Shown here: one piece after another, positions 8,397 through 18,622 of the stretch
Position numbering within the stretch: the first letter of the stretch is position 1
How the letters are laid out: the number at the start of each line of letters is the position of its first letter
Assembly: GCA_035998445.1 (NCBI GenBank)
Contig: DASYHQ010000010.1
Coordinates: 62,001-126,000 of the forward strand
Direction of reading: 5' to 3'
Source of the DNA: Tepidisphaeraceae bacterium
GTDB taxonomy: Bacteria; Planctomycetota; Phycisphaerae; Tepidisphaerales; Tepidisphaeraceae
DNA: 64,000 bases
Notes under the pieces: generated by a model
Databases searched by the model: none
Told to the model about the DNA's origin: nothing
The model's input: only the letters and a program-made list of their open reading frames with translations
Position numbers and translations under genes: made by a program

Positions 8397-11300
8397 TCAA
8401 TAACCCCACAACTCCAGTTCCGCGACGTTTCCCCAAGAATTGTCTGGGGCGACGTAGCGCACGTACTGATACGTTCCCGCGACCGAAACGTTGCGCGTCG
8501 TGAAACTGCCGCTGGGCGGGTTCTCGCTGGCGCCGATCATGTAGAGCGTGACGTTGCCCGAACTGAAATTGGCAGTGTTGGAGGCCTGGAAGTACCCGCC
8601 GTTCATTCGCGCCGATTGCCCGCTGCGGGCGGCGTACTTGATCTGCGTGATCGTCTTGGCAGAGCCAAGGTTCAGCCCGACCCAGTTGCCACTGGCGGCC
8701 GGGCCGTCGAAGAATGTCGTGAGGTCGCTGTCGAACACCTTGTCGCGCGTGTTGCCGAGGCTGTTGTACGACCCGCTCGTGCCGATGACGGTGCCCGAAA
8801 ACTTCACCGCCGTTGCGGTGACGGCGTTGGACGGCGTGAGCGAGGCGTCGTTGGTCACAAGGAACCGGTCGATCCGGGTGCCGCTCTCGCGGTAGGCGAT
8901 CGTCAGCGTATGGCTGCCGGCGGCAAGGTTGAAGGTCGATCCCCACTTCTTCCAACTGAACCCGCTGGCCGAGTTCATGTTGTTCCAGGTGTTCCAGCCG
9001 CCGTTGTCGACCTTGAAGTAGATCGAGTCGTCATCGACGGTTGGGGCGTGCACGCGCGTCCAGATGTTGAACGAGCCGGAGCCGGAGAAGGGCATCGAGA
9101 ACTGCCCGTCGGTCGGGACCGAACTGGTGTTGGCGGTGGTGACGATGTACTTGCCGCCGAACGCCGCCATGTCGCTGACCTCAGTCCACGGGCTGACGTC
9201 GTAGGCCTCGGCCTCGAAGTAGGTCGAGGACGTGGCCACCGGCGGCGCGACCGGCGTCGCGGTGGCCTGGTTCGAGTTGCCGCTCTCGCCCGCGGTGTTG
9301 ACGGCGCGGACGACGTAGTGGTACGCGGTGCCGTTCGTGCGGCCAGTGTCGGTGTAGGTCGTGCCGCTGACCGCTGAACCGTTGATCTTGCTGTATCCCG
9401 ACCCGCTGGTGGTGGACCGGTAGACGTTAAAAGTCGACGCCCCGCTGACGGCAGACCACGATAGGCTCACCTGCGCGTTGCCGGCGGCGGCCGATAGGTT
9501 GGCCGGCGCGGTGGGGACGGCCGGCGCAGAGGTGCCCGAGATCTCGCCGACCCAAGCCCCCCTGCCGAGCGTGCCGACGTAGACGCGGCCGTAGGTCTGG
9601 CGGTCGGCGGCCATGCGGAGCCACTCGCCGTGGTTGATGCCGGTCGCGTACGTCGCCGAGTCATAGATCTTGACCCACGTCGCCCCCGCGGCGTCGGCGG
9701 TCGTGGTCGCCGTCGCGTCGTCGGAACGGAAGATGCCACGGGCGAACGTCCCGTTGGCGTTCACCCGGCCCAGCACGTAGAGCGCCGGGTTGCTGCGCCC
9801 CGGCGCGGGCTTGCCGAAGCTGAACGCCTGAACGTTGTCGATGTTGGCCACCCGCGTCAAACCCGTGGCGGCATCGGTGGAGCGGAACAGGCCGCCGTCC
9901 TGGCCGTTGTGATTGTTGTATTGGCCCCAGTTCCCGACCCACACTTCCCGCCTGCCACGCGTCGCGCCGCTGCCATCGACCCAGAGCGGCATGGCACGCA
10001 CGTCGTTGATCACCCCACCCGCAGCGCCGTAGATGCCGACCCGGTTGACCTTCGACCAGTTCCGCCCGCCGTCCGTGCTGCGGTAGACGTCGGTGTTGCC
10101 GTACGTGAGGTAGAAAAGGTTCGGGTCGGACGCGTCGGCGGCGACGAGCTCGCCCCGCTCCTGATACCCGCCGCCCATGCCGGGCAATGCGCCGGTGGAG
10201 TCGTTCCAACTGATGTTGCCGGCGGCGTCGAACGTCGCATAGCGCGGCACGTGTTGCGATCCGGGAACGTAGACCATGTTCGGGTAGGTGGACGGTTGCC
10301 CGGCGACGGGCACTTGGCCGCCCGGACCGCGCGCGCCGACCGCGACCTTGCCCTGGTGATAGGTCGTGCTGCGCGTGCCGTACGTCAGCCCCGGCATGCC
10401 GGCGCCACCAGCGCCGAACGGAAGCCAGTTCGTGCCGTCGACCGTGTACCCACCGATCGCGCCGTCGCGGCGGTTGCCTTCACCGACGAACGCCTGGAAG
10501 TTGACGTTCCCCTCGCTGAACGCGTACCCGCTCGTGTCGCCCAGCCCGATGAACGGCGCCTTGGTGGTGTCCCGACCGGGATTGGGCGCTTGGCCGAGGT
10601 CGCCGTAGGTGACGCCACCGACGTCTGAGAAGTAATGGACGAACCGATTTCCACCCGCGGGTTGCGACGACACGCCGATCGACACGATTGATTCGTACCC
10701 GTTGGAATCGCTGATGAACGTGGGCGTGGTGGCGCTGAGGTTATCGGTTCGCCAAACGCGGTAGTAGTCGGACGTCCAGGCCCGGTTCGCATTGTTCGGG
10801 TCGATGGTGACCATCACCGCCGACCCGAAGGCGCCCAGGCCCTGGTTGATCCACGGCGAATCGGAGCGGTCGATGTTGGCGGTGCTCTTGTCGTCCACCA
10901 GCACCGTCCACGTGGGTGACGCGGCCGAACCGTTGGTCGTGCGACGTACGGAGTAGCCGGTGGTGATAATGGCGGTGTTGCCGTCGAGCGAATCGATGCC
11001 CTTGGCCCGGCCCGTGAAGTTCTTGTTGACCAGCACCGGCGCGTTGGTCCCGGTTGGACGCCCCGCGGCGAAGACGCCCGCGTCGTCGGCGACCCAGAGC
11101 GTGCCGTTGGCGTCGACGGTCATCTGATTGACCTGCCACGGGCTGCTGGCGATCTTCGACCAGGTTTGCCCGCCGTTGTTCGTGTAGTGGATGCCACCGG
11201 CGACGAACTCGTTCACCGCGGTGGTTGCGGGATCGTCGGCGCGACCGCGCACGCCTGCATAGGCGATCCTGGAGACCGTTTGGTTGTTGACGGTCGTCGT

Positions 11301-11966
11301 TCCGCCGTTCTTATCGAACGCGATCGACTGCACGCCGAACGGCCCAACGCCGAACTCCGTGAACGCCGCGACCGGCGCCCACGAGCCGGGGGACGACGCG
11401 GCGCCACTGCGCCACAACCCGTCCTGGGCTGACCCGAAGAACAGGACCTGCCCGTTGCTGTTGGGGTCGACCGCCAGTCGCTCCCCCTTCTGGCGGCTGT
11501 CGTCGCCGCCACCGATCTTCACCCGGGTGGTCGTGCCAGGGTACTTCAGCCCGCTCGCCGTCCAGTTTCGCCCACCGTCGGTCGACTTGAAGATCTCGCC
11601 ATTGTGTTGGCCCGTGCCGCTGAATCGGTTGCCGCCGGCGACGTAGACCACCTGCTTGGTCGCGTCGGACGGGTCGATCGCCAGCGAGGAGGTGGGCCAG
11701 TACGAGGGGTCGGTCATGGTGTCGGAAATGCCCTCCCACTTGTTGGCCGTCGCGTCCCATCGGCTGGCCCCCGTGTCGGAACGCAGGTAGCGGACGTTGG
11801 AGTCGCTGGGGTGTACGATCACGTGCAGCGCGTAGCCGCCCCCGTTGAGCGTGACCGTGTCCCAATCGTACGCGACGTCCGCGGCGAGCAACTTGCGCGG
11901 TTCAAGGGCTTCGGCCCAGACGAAACCCGATCGGTGTGGACGTGAGGCGAGCAGCGTCGTGATCAT
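8397..11966 (-). CDS. Large exported Asp-box beta-propeller protein with LEPR-xLL N-terminus, FN3 and discoidin modules (GH74-like)
   Basis: 1189 residues from the ATG at 11966, chosen because CGGAG stands 8 bases upstream; longer starts run into the next gene. Residues 21-27 read LEPRKLL, the motif of LEPR-xLL proteins, in place of a typical signal peptide. Residues about 30-800 carry Asp boxes (FKSTDGGRNW, YTNNGGQTW, YRSTDGGRNW) and probably form one or two propellers like GH74 glucanases or sialidases. Then come a fibronectin type III domain (PTAPANLSAAAGNAQVSLSW), a carbohydrate-binding-like domain starting EAEAYDVSPW, and a C-terminal F5/8 discoidin-type domain (DKVFDSDLTTFFDG to ELELWGY). 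There is no PEP-CTERM tail. Catalytic acids were not identified, so it could bind rather than cut glycans. Confidence 0.85.
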   Translation of the reverse strand: MITTLLASRPHRSGFVWAEALEPRKLLAADVAYDWDTVTLNGGGYALHVIVHPSDSNVRYLRSDTGASRWDATANKWEGISDTMTDPSYWPTSSLAIDPSDATKQVVYVAGGNRFSGTGQHNGEIFKSTDGGRNWTASGLKYPGTTTRVKIGGGDDSRQKGERLAVDPNSNGQVLFFGSAQDGLWRSGAASSPGSWAPVAAFTEFGVGPFGVQSIAFDKNGGTTTVNNQTVSRIAYAGVRGRADDPATTAVNEFVAGGIHYTNNGGQTWSKIASSPWQVNQMTVDANGTLWVADDAGVFAAGRPTGTNAPVLVNKNFTGRAKGIDSLDGNTAIITTGYSVRRTTNGSAASPTWTVLVDDKSTANIDRSDSPWINQGLGAFGSAVMVTIDPNNANRAWTSDYYRVWRTDNLSATTPTFISDSNGYESIVSIGVSSQPAGGNRFVHYFSDVGGVTYGDLGQAPNPGRDTTKAPFIGLGDTSGYAFSEGNVNFQAFVGEGNRRDGAIGGYTVDGTNWLPFGAGGAGMPGLTYGTRSTTYHQGKVAVGARGPGGQVPVAGQPSTYPNMVYVPGSQHVPRYATFDAAGNISWNDSTGALPGMGGGYQERGELVAADASDPNLFYLTYGNTDVYRSTDGGRNWSKVNRVGIYGAAGGVINDVRAMPLWVDGSGATRGRREVWVGNWGQYNNHNGQDGGLFRSTDAATGLTRVANIDNVQAFSFGKPAPGRSNPALYVLGRVNANGTFARGIFRSDDATATTTADAAGATWVKIYDSATYATGINHGEWLRMAADRQTYGRVYVGTLGRGAWVGEISGTSAPAVPTAPANLSAAAGNAQVSLSWSAVSGASTFNVYRSTTSGSGYSKINGSAVSGTTYTDTGRTNGTAYHYVVRAVNTAGESGNSNQATATPVAPPVATSSTYFEAEAYDVSPWTEVSDMAAFGGKYIVTTANTSSVPTDGQFSMPFSGSGSFNIWTRVHAPTVDDDSIYFKVDNGGWNTWNNMNSASGFSWKKWGSTFNLAAGSHTLTIAYRESGTRIDRFLVTNDASLTPSNAVTATAVKFSGTVIGTSGSYNSLGNTRDKVFDSDLTTFFDGPAASGNWVGLNLGSAKTITQIKYAARSGQSARMNGGYFQASNTANFSSGNVTLYMIGASENPPSGSFTTRNVSVAGTYQYVRYVAPDNSWGNVAELELWGY

Positions 11967-12150
11967 GGTGAGGACTCCGAAAAATCGAACGGTCATTCGG
12001 GGGTTTGGCACGGGAAGATAGGTCCCTAAAATCGCGGAACCCGGCGCGCGCGGGGACGCGGGCCGGGTTCCGGTGAGTACGAAGGTGATAGGTGCCGCCC
12101 TGCGATCGAACGTCACGCGAGGCCGATCGGCGAGCAGTCTTAACGCGGCC

Positions 12151-12987
12151 TTAGCAGGTCGCGCCATTGCTGCTGCGGCGACGCCGGGCGAGCAGTCCGC
12201 AGGCGCCGACGGCGGCGAGGGCCAATGAGGTCGGCTCGGGGACGGCGGTGACGCTGACGATCTGGAAGCCGTTGACCGACCCGTTGAACCGGGCCGCGAA
12301 GGCCTCGATGCGGAACGTGGAGGCGGTCAGCGGGGCGGCATCGCTGCCCAGGGTCACATAGTTCCCGATCGCCAGCGCCTCCGTCGTGTTGTCCGCCGGG
12401 ACCGGGTTGACGGTGACGGTGCTTTCCACGTAGTTCGCCGACGTGCCGTTGGCGGTGAAGTTGGCGCTATCCCGGAGATACTTCGCCTCGCCCAGTTGGG
12501 TCGAGCCGCTGGTGCCTGAGAGGATGCGGTACTGCCCGACGCGGTCGCCGTCGGTCTTGTCGCTGTCGGCGTAGACGATGACCTTGTACCCGGCGTCCGT
12601 GAACGTGGCCGGGAGGTTGGCGATCGTGATCGTCGCGGCGCCGTTGTTGTCGAGGTAGGCCTTCATCAACTGCCCGTCGCCGGTCGTCGCCGTGGCGGTG
12701 AAGATGCGGTACACGCTGGTGGACGACCAGCCGATCGTGGTGCTCGCCAGCGCGTTGCCGGCGTCGTCCTTGACCGTTCCGGCGGCCAGGCTGGGCGTGA
12801 CGGCACTGCTGACGACCGCATCGTTCCAGTTCGCCGCCGGTACGACGCCGGCCGTTTGCGTGGCGGTCAGCGGGGTGTCACCGCTGCGTTGAAAGTTCAC
12901 GCTGATGACCGCAGCGTTCGCCACCGATGGGACGACGATGGCGGCGATCAAGGCGGCGGCGGCGCGGGAGACAAAAGATGACGACAT
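12151..12987 (-). CDS. PEP-CTERM sorting-domain protein, unknown function
   Basis: 278 residues from the ATG at 12987 (the frame reaches 13056, but GAGGA lies just before 12987 and this start gives the signal peptide RAAAALIAAIVVPSVANAA). No known domain is recognisable; the mature part is beta-rich. The C-terminus is VPEP, LALAAVGACGLLA, ARRRR, a PEP-CTERM tail with a short extra SSNGATC extension. It stands 184 bp upstream of the big Asp-box gene and is divergent from the XylR-type regulator at 13129, which may control both. Confidence 0.85.
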   Translation of the reverse strand: MSSSFVSRAAAALIAAIVVPSVANAAVISVNFQRSGDTPLTATQTAGVVPAANWNDAVVSSAVTPSLAAGTVKDDAGNALASTTIGWSSTSVYRIFTATATTGDGQLMKAYLDNNGAATITIANLPATFTDAGYKVIVYADSDKTDGDRVGQYRILSGTSGSTQLGEAKYLRDSANFTANGTSANYVESTVTVNPVPADNTTEALAIGNYVTLGSDAAPLTASTFRIEAFAARFNGSVNGFQIVSVTAVPEPTSLALAAVGACGLLARRRRSSNGATC

Positions 12988-13034
12988 GTTGCTTATCCTC
13001 GAAACGACGGTGACAGGGCGGCGGTCAACAACGA

Positions 13035-13059
13035 CCACGTGCAGAAGATACGCCACGTG
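13035..13059. promoter_or_regulatory. Two CCACGTG direct repeats in the divergent promoter region
   Basis: CCACGTG occurs at 13035-13041 and 13053-13059, one 18-bp step apart, in the 141-bp gap between the PEP-CTERM gene (minus) and the XylR-type gene (plus). AraC-type DNA-binding domains often use direct repeats near this spacing. This is a candidate site only. Confidence 0.3.
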
Positions 13060-13128
13060 ACATGCACAAAAGCGGATTTTGAGTCTCCGATTGCGGCAGA
13101 CGTGTGGCTTTTAGCGTAGAATGAAATA

Positions 13129-14286
13129 ATGACCCCAAAGACGGTCGGCGTCGTGCTTTACCGCGGAAGCGGCATGCACTTACGGATGCTCCACGGGGTG
13201 CAGCGATTCGTGCAGGAAGGGCACGATTGGCGAATTCAGCTCATCGAGCCGGACTCAGACCAGGTGCCGTGGCTGGAGCGCGCAGGGGTTTCCGGGGTGT
13301 TGGCCAGCCACTCGGTGCCGGAACTGGCAAGGCTAAGTCGCGCGGGCGTACCCGTCGTGGGGATGAGCCATTCGACCGGACTGCTGCTGCGCTTGCCCGG
13401 CACAATCTGCGACGACCTTGCCGTGGGCCGGGTGGCGGCCGAAGCGCTGCTGGCGCAACCGGTGGCCGACCTGGGATTCGTCGGGCGGGCGGGCGTGGTC
13501 TGGTCCACCCTGCGCGAGGCGGGCTTCCGCTCGGCCGTAGAACAGGCGGGCCGCCGCTACCACCGGTGTCCAGAGCCGCACGGCGCCGGTCAGGCGGAGC
13601 CGAGCGATGACGACCTGATGGAATGGCTGCGCAGCCTGCCGAAGCCCGTGGGCGTGCTGGCGGCCAACGACGTGCTGGGCCATCGGGTGGCGGCGATGTG
13701 CCAGCACCTGCAGATCGGCGTGCCCGACCGGGTGGCGCTGGTGGGGGTCGACAACGAGGAGCTGCTCTGCCGGATGACCCACCCCCCGCTCAGCAGCGTC
13801 GCCATTCCCCACGAGCGCATCGGCTACGAGGCGGCCGCCCTGCTTCACCGAGCGATGAGCGGTCAGGACGTTCCGACCGCGCGCGTGACGCTGCCGCCCC
13901 TGGGCGTCGTTGTGCGCCAGTCGAGCGAGGTGCTGGCCGCCGGTGACGCCGACCTCACCACGGCCGTTCGGTTCATCCGCGACCGGGCGGGCGACCCGAT
14001 CACCGTCCGCGACGTGCTCGACCAAGTGCCGGCGTCGCGGCGTTCGCTCGAACGGCGGTTTAAGAAGCTGTACGGGCGCACCCTGCTGCAGGAGATCCGC
14101 CGCGTGCGCCTAACCCGCGTTCGCGACCTGCTGGCCCACACCGACCAAAGCCTCAAGCAGGTCGCCCGGCGCAGCGGCTTCCGCAGCGTGCGCCGGCTGC
14201 ACATGGTCTTCACCGCCGAGGTTGGAATGACCCTCGCGGCGTACCGGCGGCAGTTCCGTTCGATGGGCGGCGACGAAGAGGCGTAG
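13129..14286 (+). CDS. XylR-type regulator: LacI-like sugar-binding domain fused to AraC DNA-binding domain
   Basis: 385 residues, the usual length for the XylR family. The N-terminal part (VGVVLYRGSG to about residue 265) has the periplasmic-binding-protein fold, with VGVLAANDVLGHRVAAMC near residue 180 and VALVGVDNEELLC near residue 200. The last about 105 residues are an AraC domain with two helix-turn-helix units (VRDVLDQVPASRRSLERRF and LKQVARRSGFRSVRRLHMVF). Members such as XylR sense a sugar with the first domain and activate catabolic genes with the second. Here the likely targets are the divergent PEP-CTERM and Asp-box genes; the ligand is unknown. A similar protein is encoded at 57061-58236. 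Confidence 0.92.
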   Translation: MTPKTVGVVLYRGSGMHLRMLHGVQRFVQEGHDWRIQLIEPDSDQVPWLERAGVSGVLASHSVPELARLSRAGVPVVGMSHSTGLLLRLPGTICDDLAVGRVAAEALLAQPVADLGFVGRAGVVWSTLREAGFRSAVEQAGRRYHRCPEPHGAGQAEPSDDDLMEWLRSLPKPVGVLAANDVLGHRVAAMCQHLQIGVPDRVALVGVDNEELLCRMTHPPLSSVAIPHERIGYEAAALLHRAMSGQDVPTARVTLPPLGVVVRQSSEVLAAGDADLTTAVRFIRDRAGDPITVRDVLDQVPASRRSLERRFKKLYGRTLLQEIRRVRLTRVRDLLAHTDQSLKQVARRSGFRSVRRLHMVFTAEVGMTLAAYRRQFRSMGGDEEA

Positions 14287-14304
14287 AGTCGGCCGCTGGC
14301 CCCA

Positions 14305-14360
14305 GCGAGGGCCGTCGCGGGCATGCTATGCCTGCCAGGCCTTGCACGACAGTCCCTCGC
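14305..14360. terminator. Inverted repeat between two convergent genes
   Basis: GCGAGGG (14305-14311), followed by CCGTCG, pairs with CCCTCGC (14354-14360), preceded by CGAC, in the 84-bp gap between the XylR-type gene (plus) and the aminotransferase (minus). It probably ends both transcripts. The loop is long and there is no T run. Confidence 0.4.
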
Positions 14361-14370
14361 TTGCGCGGCC

Positions 14371-15480
14371 TCAGGCACGCTGCGTGCCCAGCACGGCCCG
14401 CAGGGCGGCAAGGACGAGGTCGACGTTGCGCAGCGAAGCGCCGTGGCCCATCAGGCCTATGCGCCACGCCTTGCCCTTGAACGCGCCCAAGCCGCCGCCG
14501 ATCTCGATGTCGTGATCGGCCAGCAGGCGCTTGCGCACGGCCAAGTCGTCGATGCCGTCGGGAACGCGGATCGCGTTGAGCATCGGCAGGCCAAAGCCCG
14601 CTTGACTGACGTACTCGATGTCCATCTGGCGCAACCCGTCGCGCAGCCGCTCGTGGGCGGCGCGGTGGCGGGCGAAGCGCGGCTCGAGCCCTTCCTCGAG
14701 CACGATCGTCAGCGCCTCGTGCAGCGCGTAAAGCATGTTGATGGGCGCAGTGTGGTGGTACGCGCGCTCGCCGCCCCAGTAGCTGCGGACCATCATCAAA
14801 TCGAGGTACCAGCTCTGCACCTTCTGCTTGCGGGCGTCGAGGCGGGCCACGGCGCGGGGGGAGATCGTGACCGGCGACAGGCCGGGCGGGCAGGAGAGAC
14901 ATTTTTGCGTGCCGCTGTAGGCGGCGTCGACACCCCAGGCGTCGATCTCGACCGGAACGCCGGCCAGGCTCGTCACGCAGTCGAGGACGAACAACCCCCC
15001 CGCGTCGTGGACGGCCTGTCCGATGCGGTCGACGGGCTGGAGCGCGCCGGTGCTGGTCTCGGCGTGAACGATGCCGAAGACCTTGGGCTTTCGCCGGCGA
15101 ATCTCCGCGATGAGGGCTTCCTGATCGAACACGGTGCCCCAGGGGGCTTCAATGGTTTCAACGACGGCCCCGCACCGCCCCGCGACATCGGCCATGCGCC
15201 CGCCGAAGACGCCGTTGACGGCCACCAGCACCGTGTCGCCTGGCTCGACGAGATTGGCGATAACCATCTCCATCCCGGCCGACCCGGTCCCGCTGACGGC
15301 CAGCGTCATCTCGTTCGTCGTGCGAAAAACTTGCCGCAGCATGTCGCGGATGTCGTCCATTAAGCGAAGGAAGACGGGATCGAGATGGCCGATGGTCGGC
15401 CGGGCGAGCGCCGAGAGCACGCGCGCGGGAACCTCACTGGGACCGGGGCCGAGAAGGACGCGTTGTGGGATAGCAATCAT
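14371..15480 (-). CDS. Class V PLP aminotransferase, alanine-glyoxylate / serine-pyruvate type
   Basis: 369 residues, full length for the family. N-terminal [17 protein letters not shown] is the usual start of alanine-glyoxylate and serine-pyruvate aminotransferases; [10 protein letters not shown] (63-72) is the cofactor phosphate loop; [15 protein letters not shown] contains the PLP-binding Asp; and the Schiff-base lysine is K193 in [12 protein letters not shown]. It should be cytoplasmic and move an amino group between serine or alanine and glyoxylate or pyruvate; the substrate pair cannot be settled from sequence. It follows the FAD oxidoreductase by 57 bp on the same strand, so the two are probably co-transcribed and may act on one small-molecule pathway. 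No clear Shine-Dalgarno is visible. Confidence 0.9.
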   Translation of the reverse strand: MIAIPQRVLLGPGPSEVPARVLSALARPTIGHLDPVFLRLMDDIRDMLRQVFRTTNEMTLAVSGTGSAGMEMVIANLVEPGDTVLVAVNGVFGGRMADVAGRCGAVVETIEAPWGTVFDQEALIAEIRRRKPKVFGIVHAETSTGALQPVDRIGQAVHDAGGLFVLDCVTSLAGVPVEIDAWGVDAAYSGTQKCLSCPPGLSPVTISPRAVARLDARKQKVQSWYLDLMMVRSYWGGERAYHHTAPINMLYALHEALTIVLEEGLEPRFARHRAAHERLRDGLRQMDIEYVSQAGFGLPMLNAIRVPDGIDDLAVRKRLLADHDIEIGGGLGAFKGKAWRIGLMGHGASLRNVDLVLAALRAVLGTQRA

Positions 15481-15537
15481 GGTGGTTCGGTTGAACGACG
15501 TTGCGCTGGAAACTCTCGGGCACCCGCCGCGCGTGCT

Positions 15538-17064
15538 CTATGCTGAGCCGCGGGCTGGTGAGACGGCTGGTGGCTTGTTCGCCGTGCGGGCGCGGCTCTC
15601 GTTGTGCGTCACGCGATTGACGCCGGCGGCGCGTTCGGCGCGCGTGCGGTCGACGACCTTCTCCGCCACCGCGTAGCGGTCGGCCTGGCTCGTCAGGAAG
15701 TCCTGCGACCGCAGGCGCTGCTTCAGGTCCGCCGCGGGCAGTTGCCGCGGGACGATTCCCCGCTCGGCGGCCATGGCGGCGGCAGTGCCGCAGACCTGGC
15801 CGCTCTGGTGTACGCTCTCCTGCTTGCGGAACGTGGCGTTGGCGATGTGATCGGTCGATGCGCACCGCCCGCCGACCAGCAGGCCGTCGACCCCCAGCGG
15901 CAGGAAGCAGCCGTACGGCATGTCGCACACGCCGCTGATGCACTCGAGGATGTACTTGTCCACGTCGTGCGCGTCGAACGCGATGCGAGTGGTCATCACC
16001 GAGTTTGGGAACTCGGCGTTTCGCCGGCAGTCGTCCTCGGTCAGCGTGTAGTCGCCGATCACCTCGCGGGTCTCGCGCACGCCCACCGCCGCGGCGACGT
16101 CGACGATGCAGCTATGATCGAAGCCAGGTACGTACTTCCGCAGGCACCGCCAGATCGCATAGGCCTGTTTGCGGGTGACGACCTCGGCGCGGCTCAGGTC
16201 CTCGGCCCTCGTACCATCGAGCCCGTAGACGCGCGTGCAGTTCACGCTCAACTCGCCGGGACGCATGCAGCTTGTGTTGAAGTAGGTGTGTTCGGGGATG
16301 TCCGGGAACTCGTCGCGGTGGGCGGCGAGGATTCCGTCGAGCCTCGTCGGAAGAAAGAACGCCGCGCCGGCGCTCGCCAGACGGCGGCGGGAGGCGAAGA
16401 AATCGTGATCGTGTTGCGACTGGGGAAAGTACGCGGGATTCTGCTCGCCGAACGCGAAGAGGCGTTCGAGGTCGATGTGACCGATGCGGAAGCGAAGGCT
16501 CATGCCCTGCATCTTGCCACCGTCGCCCTTGTTGTACTGCGCGCCCGCCAGGGCGGCGGCGTCACCGTCGCCGGTGGTGTCGACCATGGCCTTGCACACG
16601 AACGCGCGCCGGCCCGACTTGCTCTCGGTGACGATGCCGGTAACCCGATCACCGTCCTTCAGCACCCCGACGACCCAGGTGTGCAGGTGCAGGTGGACGC
16701 CGGCCTCTTCCAGCATGTTGAGCGCGACGATCTTGACCGTCTCGGGCTCCATGTGCCCGCCACTGGTGAACGGGTCGGGCCCTTGGCCAAACGCGGCGAC
16801 GCGCCGGCCGAACTCGCTGAGCAACCCGGTGTGGTGCCCCGACATGCCGTGCCAGCAGGGCATGATGGAGTACGCCGCGACGCCACCGGCGAAGCCGTGA
16901 CGTTCGAACAGGGCGGTGCGAGCCCCGTTGCGCGCCGCCGCGATGGCGGCTGGGACGCCCGCGGTACCACCGCCGCACACGATCACGTCATACTCACCCG
17001 CCACTTCGGTGTCTCTGGCGGGCTCGCGGACGACGGGCATCGACTGGTGTTTACCATCCATCAT
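15538..17064 (-). CDS. FAD-dependent oxidoreductase (FAD_oxidored type)
   Basis: 508 residues; AAAGGAA stands 5 bases before the ATG pair at 17064/17061. The dinucleotide-binding motif is [18 protein letters not shown] (30-47), with E54 placed to bind the ribose. [13 protein letters not shown] near residue 165 is the second FAD-contact motif of this family, and [15 protein letters not shown] near the C-terminus is the third. No signal peptide or haem motif is seen, so it is probably cytoplasmic. The family is common in planctomycetes and usually of unassigned substrate. It sits between an AraC regulator and an aminotransferase, all on the minus strand, and could feed a keto product to the aminotransferase; that is inference. 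Confidence 0.88.
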   Translation of the reverse strand: MMDGKHQSMPVVREPARDTEVAGEYDVIVCGGGTAGVPAAIAAARNGARTALFERHGFAGGVAAYSIMPCWHGMSGHHTGLLSEFGRRVAAFGQGPDPFTSGGHMEPETVKIVALNMLEEAGVHLHLHTWVVGVLKDGDRVTGIVTESKSGRRAFVCKAMVDTTGDGDAAALAGAQYNKGDGGKMQGMSLRFRIGHIDLERLFAFGEQNPAYFPQSQHDHDFFASRRRLASAGAAFFLPTRLDGILAAHRDEFPDIPEHTYFNTSCMRPGELSVNCTRVYGLDGTRAEDLSRAEVVTRKQAYAIWRCLRKYVPGFDHSCIVDVAAAVGVRETREVIGDYTLTEDDCRRNAEFPNSVMTTRIAFDAHDVDKYILECISGVCDMPYGCFLPLGVDGLLVGGRCASTDHIANATFRKQESVHQSGQVCGTAAAMAAERGIVPRQLPAADLKQRLRSQDFLTSQADRYAVAEKVVDRTRAERAAGVNRVTHNESRARTANKPPAVSPARGSA

Positions 17065-17227
17065 TGAAGTTCCTTTCCAAATGGTCTCTTCCTGGAACGA
17101 CGGAGAACCAGCGTGACCGTCGGCAGCCAGTCGCTGATCGATGGATGGAGTATCGCGTGCCGTAGCCGCTGCGGCGTTAGCAAAAGAGGACGAAGTGTGA
17201 GCGCATTAAGACGGATCGTCGCGCGGT

Positions 17228-18109
17228 TCAGGACCGACCGTCGGAAATGCGGGCTTGGGTGGGGGTGATGCCGGCCTCGCGCCGGAACCAGCGGGAGAAC
17301 GTCTGCACGGAATCGAAGCCCATCTCCCGCGCGACCTGCTTGACCCGCACGTCCGGCCGACTGAGCAGTTCCTGCGCCAACCGGGCGCGCTGGCCATCGG
17401 CCCAAACGTAAGCAGACGAACCGGTGGCGGCGCGGAATCGCCTCGACAGATGGCGCGGGGAAAGCCCGACGTGGTCGGCCATCTCCTGCAGTTCCACGCG
17501 ACGGTTCAGGTGCGCCTGGACGTAGCCCATCGCCTGCTCGACCGATTCGTCCTCAACGCTCCACGGCCCCGGGTTTGGCGCCACTGGGTTTCGCGCGGGC
17601 CAGAGGCATAGCACCTCTTGAAGCCGCACGAGCCGCATCGGGACGTGCGTGCCTGGCCCCATCAAGCGGACGAGCCGCTCAACGGACCGCGCCATGGTTT
17701 GGGAAGTGGCCAGGCGAGGACGGTGTTCAGCGAACCAGCGTCGAGTGACGCACGGTTCATCAACGCGGTCGACCCGGATCTTGATGCTGAATACCCGCCC
17801 GCCGCCCCGGGCGCGGGGCCAGATATCGTACCGATGAACTTGGTGGGGATAGAAGACGGCCGCCGTGTCCCCATGGATCTCGTAAGCGCGCCCATCGACC
17901 TCCCAGCGGCCGACGCATCCGAGCGCAAGGTCGAACTGGAGCAAGTCGTCGTGCGCGTGCAACCCCATCTGATGCGAGCTGCCCGCCGGAAACACGTGCG
18001 CCTTCAGTAGCCGGGCCGGGTCGGCGATTAACTTCGCGAACAGCGTGAGCAATGGGTCCACCAGCCGCGCCTCCATGGCCCCCTCGCGAGAGAAGCACCC
18101 GCCCCACAC
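17228..18109 (-). CDS. AraC-family transcriptional regulator with cupin-type sensor domain
   Basis: 293 residues. The first about 150 residues are a cupin-like AraC ligand domain (HAHDDLLQFDLALGCVGRW, then AAVFYPHQVHRYD). The C-terminal about 95 residues carry two helix-turn-helix units: LQEMADHVGLSPRHLSRRF and VKQVAREMGFDSVQTFSRWF. The start could instead be the internal ATG at 18076, which has GAGGGG directly before it. It is encoded 163 bp upstream of the FAD oxidoreductase in the same direction and is the natural candidate to control that gene and the aminotransferase. Confidence 0.88.
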   Translation of the reverse strand: MWGGCFSREGAMEARLVDPLLTLFAKLIADPARLLKAHVFPAGSSHQMGLHAHDDLLQFDLALGCVGRWEVDGRAYEIHGDTAAVFYPHQVHRYDIWPRARGGGRVFSIKIRVDRVDEPCVTRRWFAEHRPRLATSQTMARSVERLVRLMGPGTHVPMRLVRLQEVLCLWPARNPVAPNPGPWSVEDESVEQAMGYVQAHLNRRVELQEMADHVGLSPRHLSRRFRAATGSSAYVWADGQRARLAQELLSRPDVRVKQVAREMGFDSVQTFSRWFRREAGITPTQARISDGRS

Positions 18110-18622
18110 GATAACCTCAACATCCTTAGCGGCGAAACGGTCGATGACTTGGCGGTCGCCTCAACGAGACACCGTTGCAGCCTGCGCGGGCCACGACGCG
18201 TGCCGCCCCGCCGCTTGGGTAACCTCTTGGGGCCCACGCCTCACGGCCGAGGTGACGTGCTTGACACCTGACGCGGGCGGACGCAGAACTGCGCCCAACT
18301 TCATTGGACCACACCCGTACATGCCACATCGTTATTCAGCCTCGCGAGGTGCGCAAAGCGGCGATTGACGAAAGCGGCGCCGGCATGGCAAACTCGTCGT
18401 CGAAGATCACAACTTCGGGGGCATCCACGCAATGGCTCCGTCCCTTGGTGACTTCCTCGCACGCGGACTGCTCGACCGTTTCTGAACATCGGCGATCGGG
18501 CCGGCTGCATAACCCGCTATTGCAGCGGACCGAGCCGGCGGGTAGCTTCTCGTGGCCCGAGAATCGGGGCGGCGCCGCCTCGGCCACGGGTTGGCACTAC
18601 GTCATTCGTCGCGGAGGACTGC
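18110..18622. other. 513-bp gap with no supported gene
   Basis: Only short open frames that do not look like proteins occur here. The AT-poor segment around 18515-18560 (CTATTGCAGCGGACCGAGC and onward) resembles a dispersed non-coding repeat, but I see no second copy in the window. The CsrA Shine-Dalgarno (GGAGG, 18613-18617) closes the gap. Confidence 0.4.

Noticed and set aside
15604-17067. 487-codon plus-strand open frame
   Set aside because: Antisense to the FAD oxidoreductase, which has clear FAD motifs on the minus strand.
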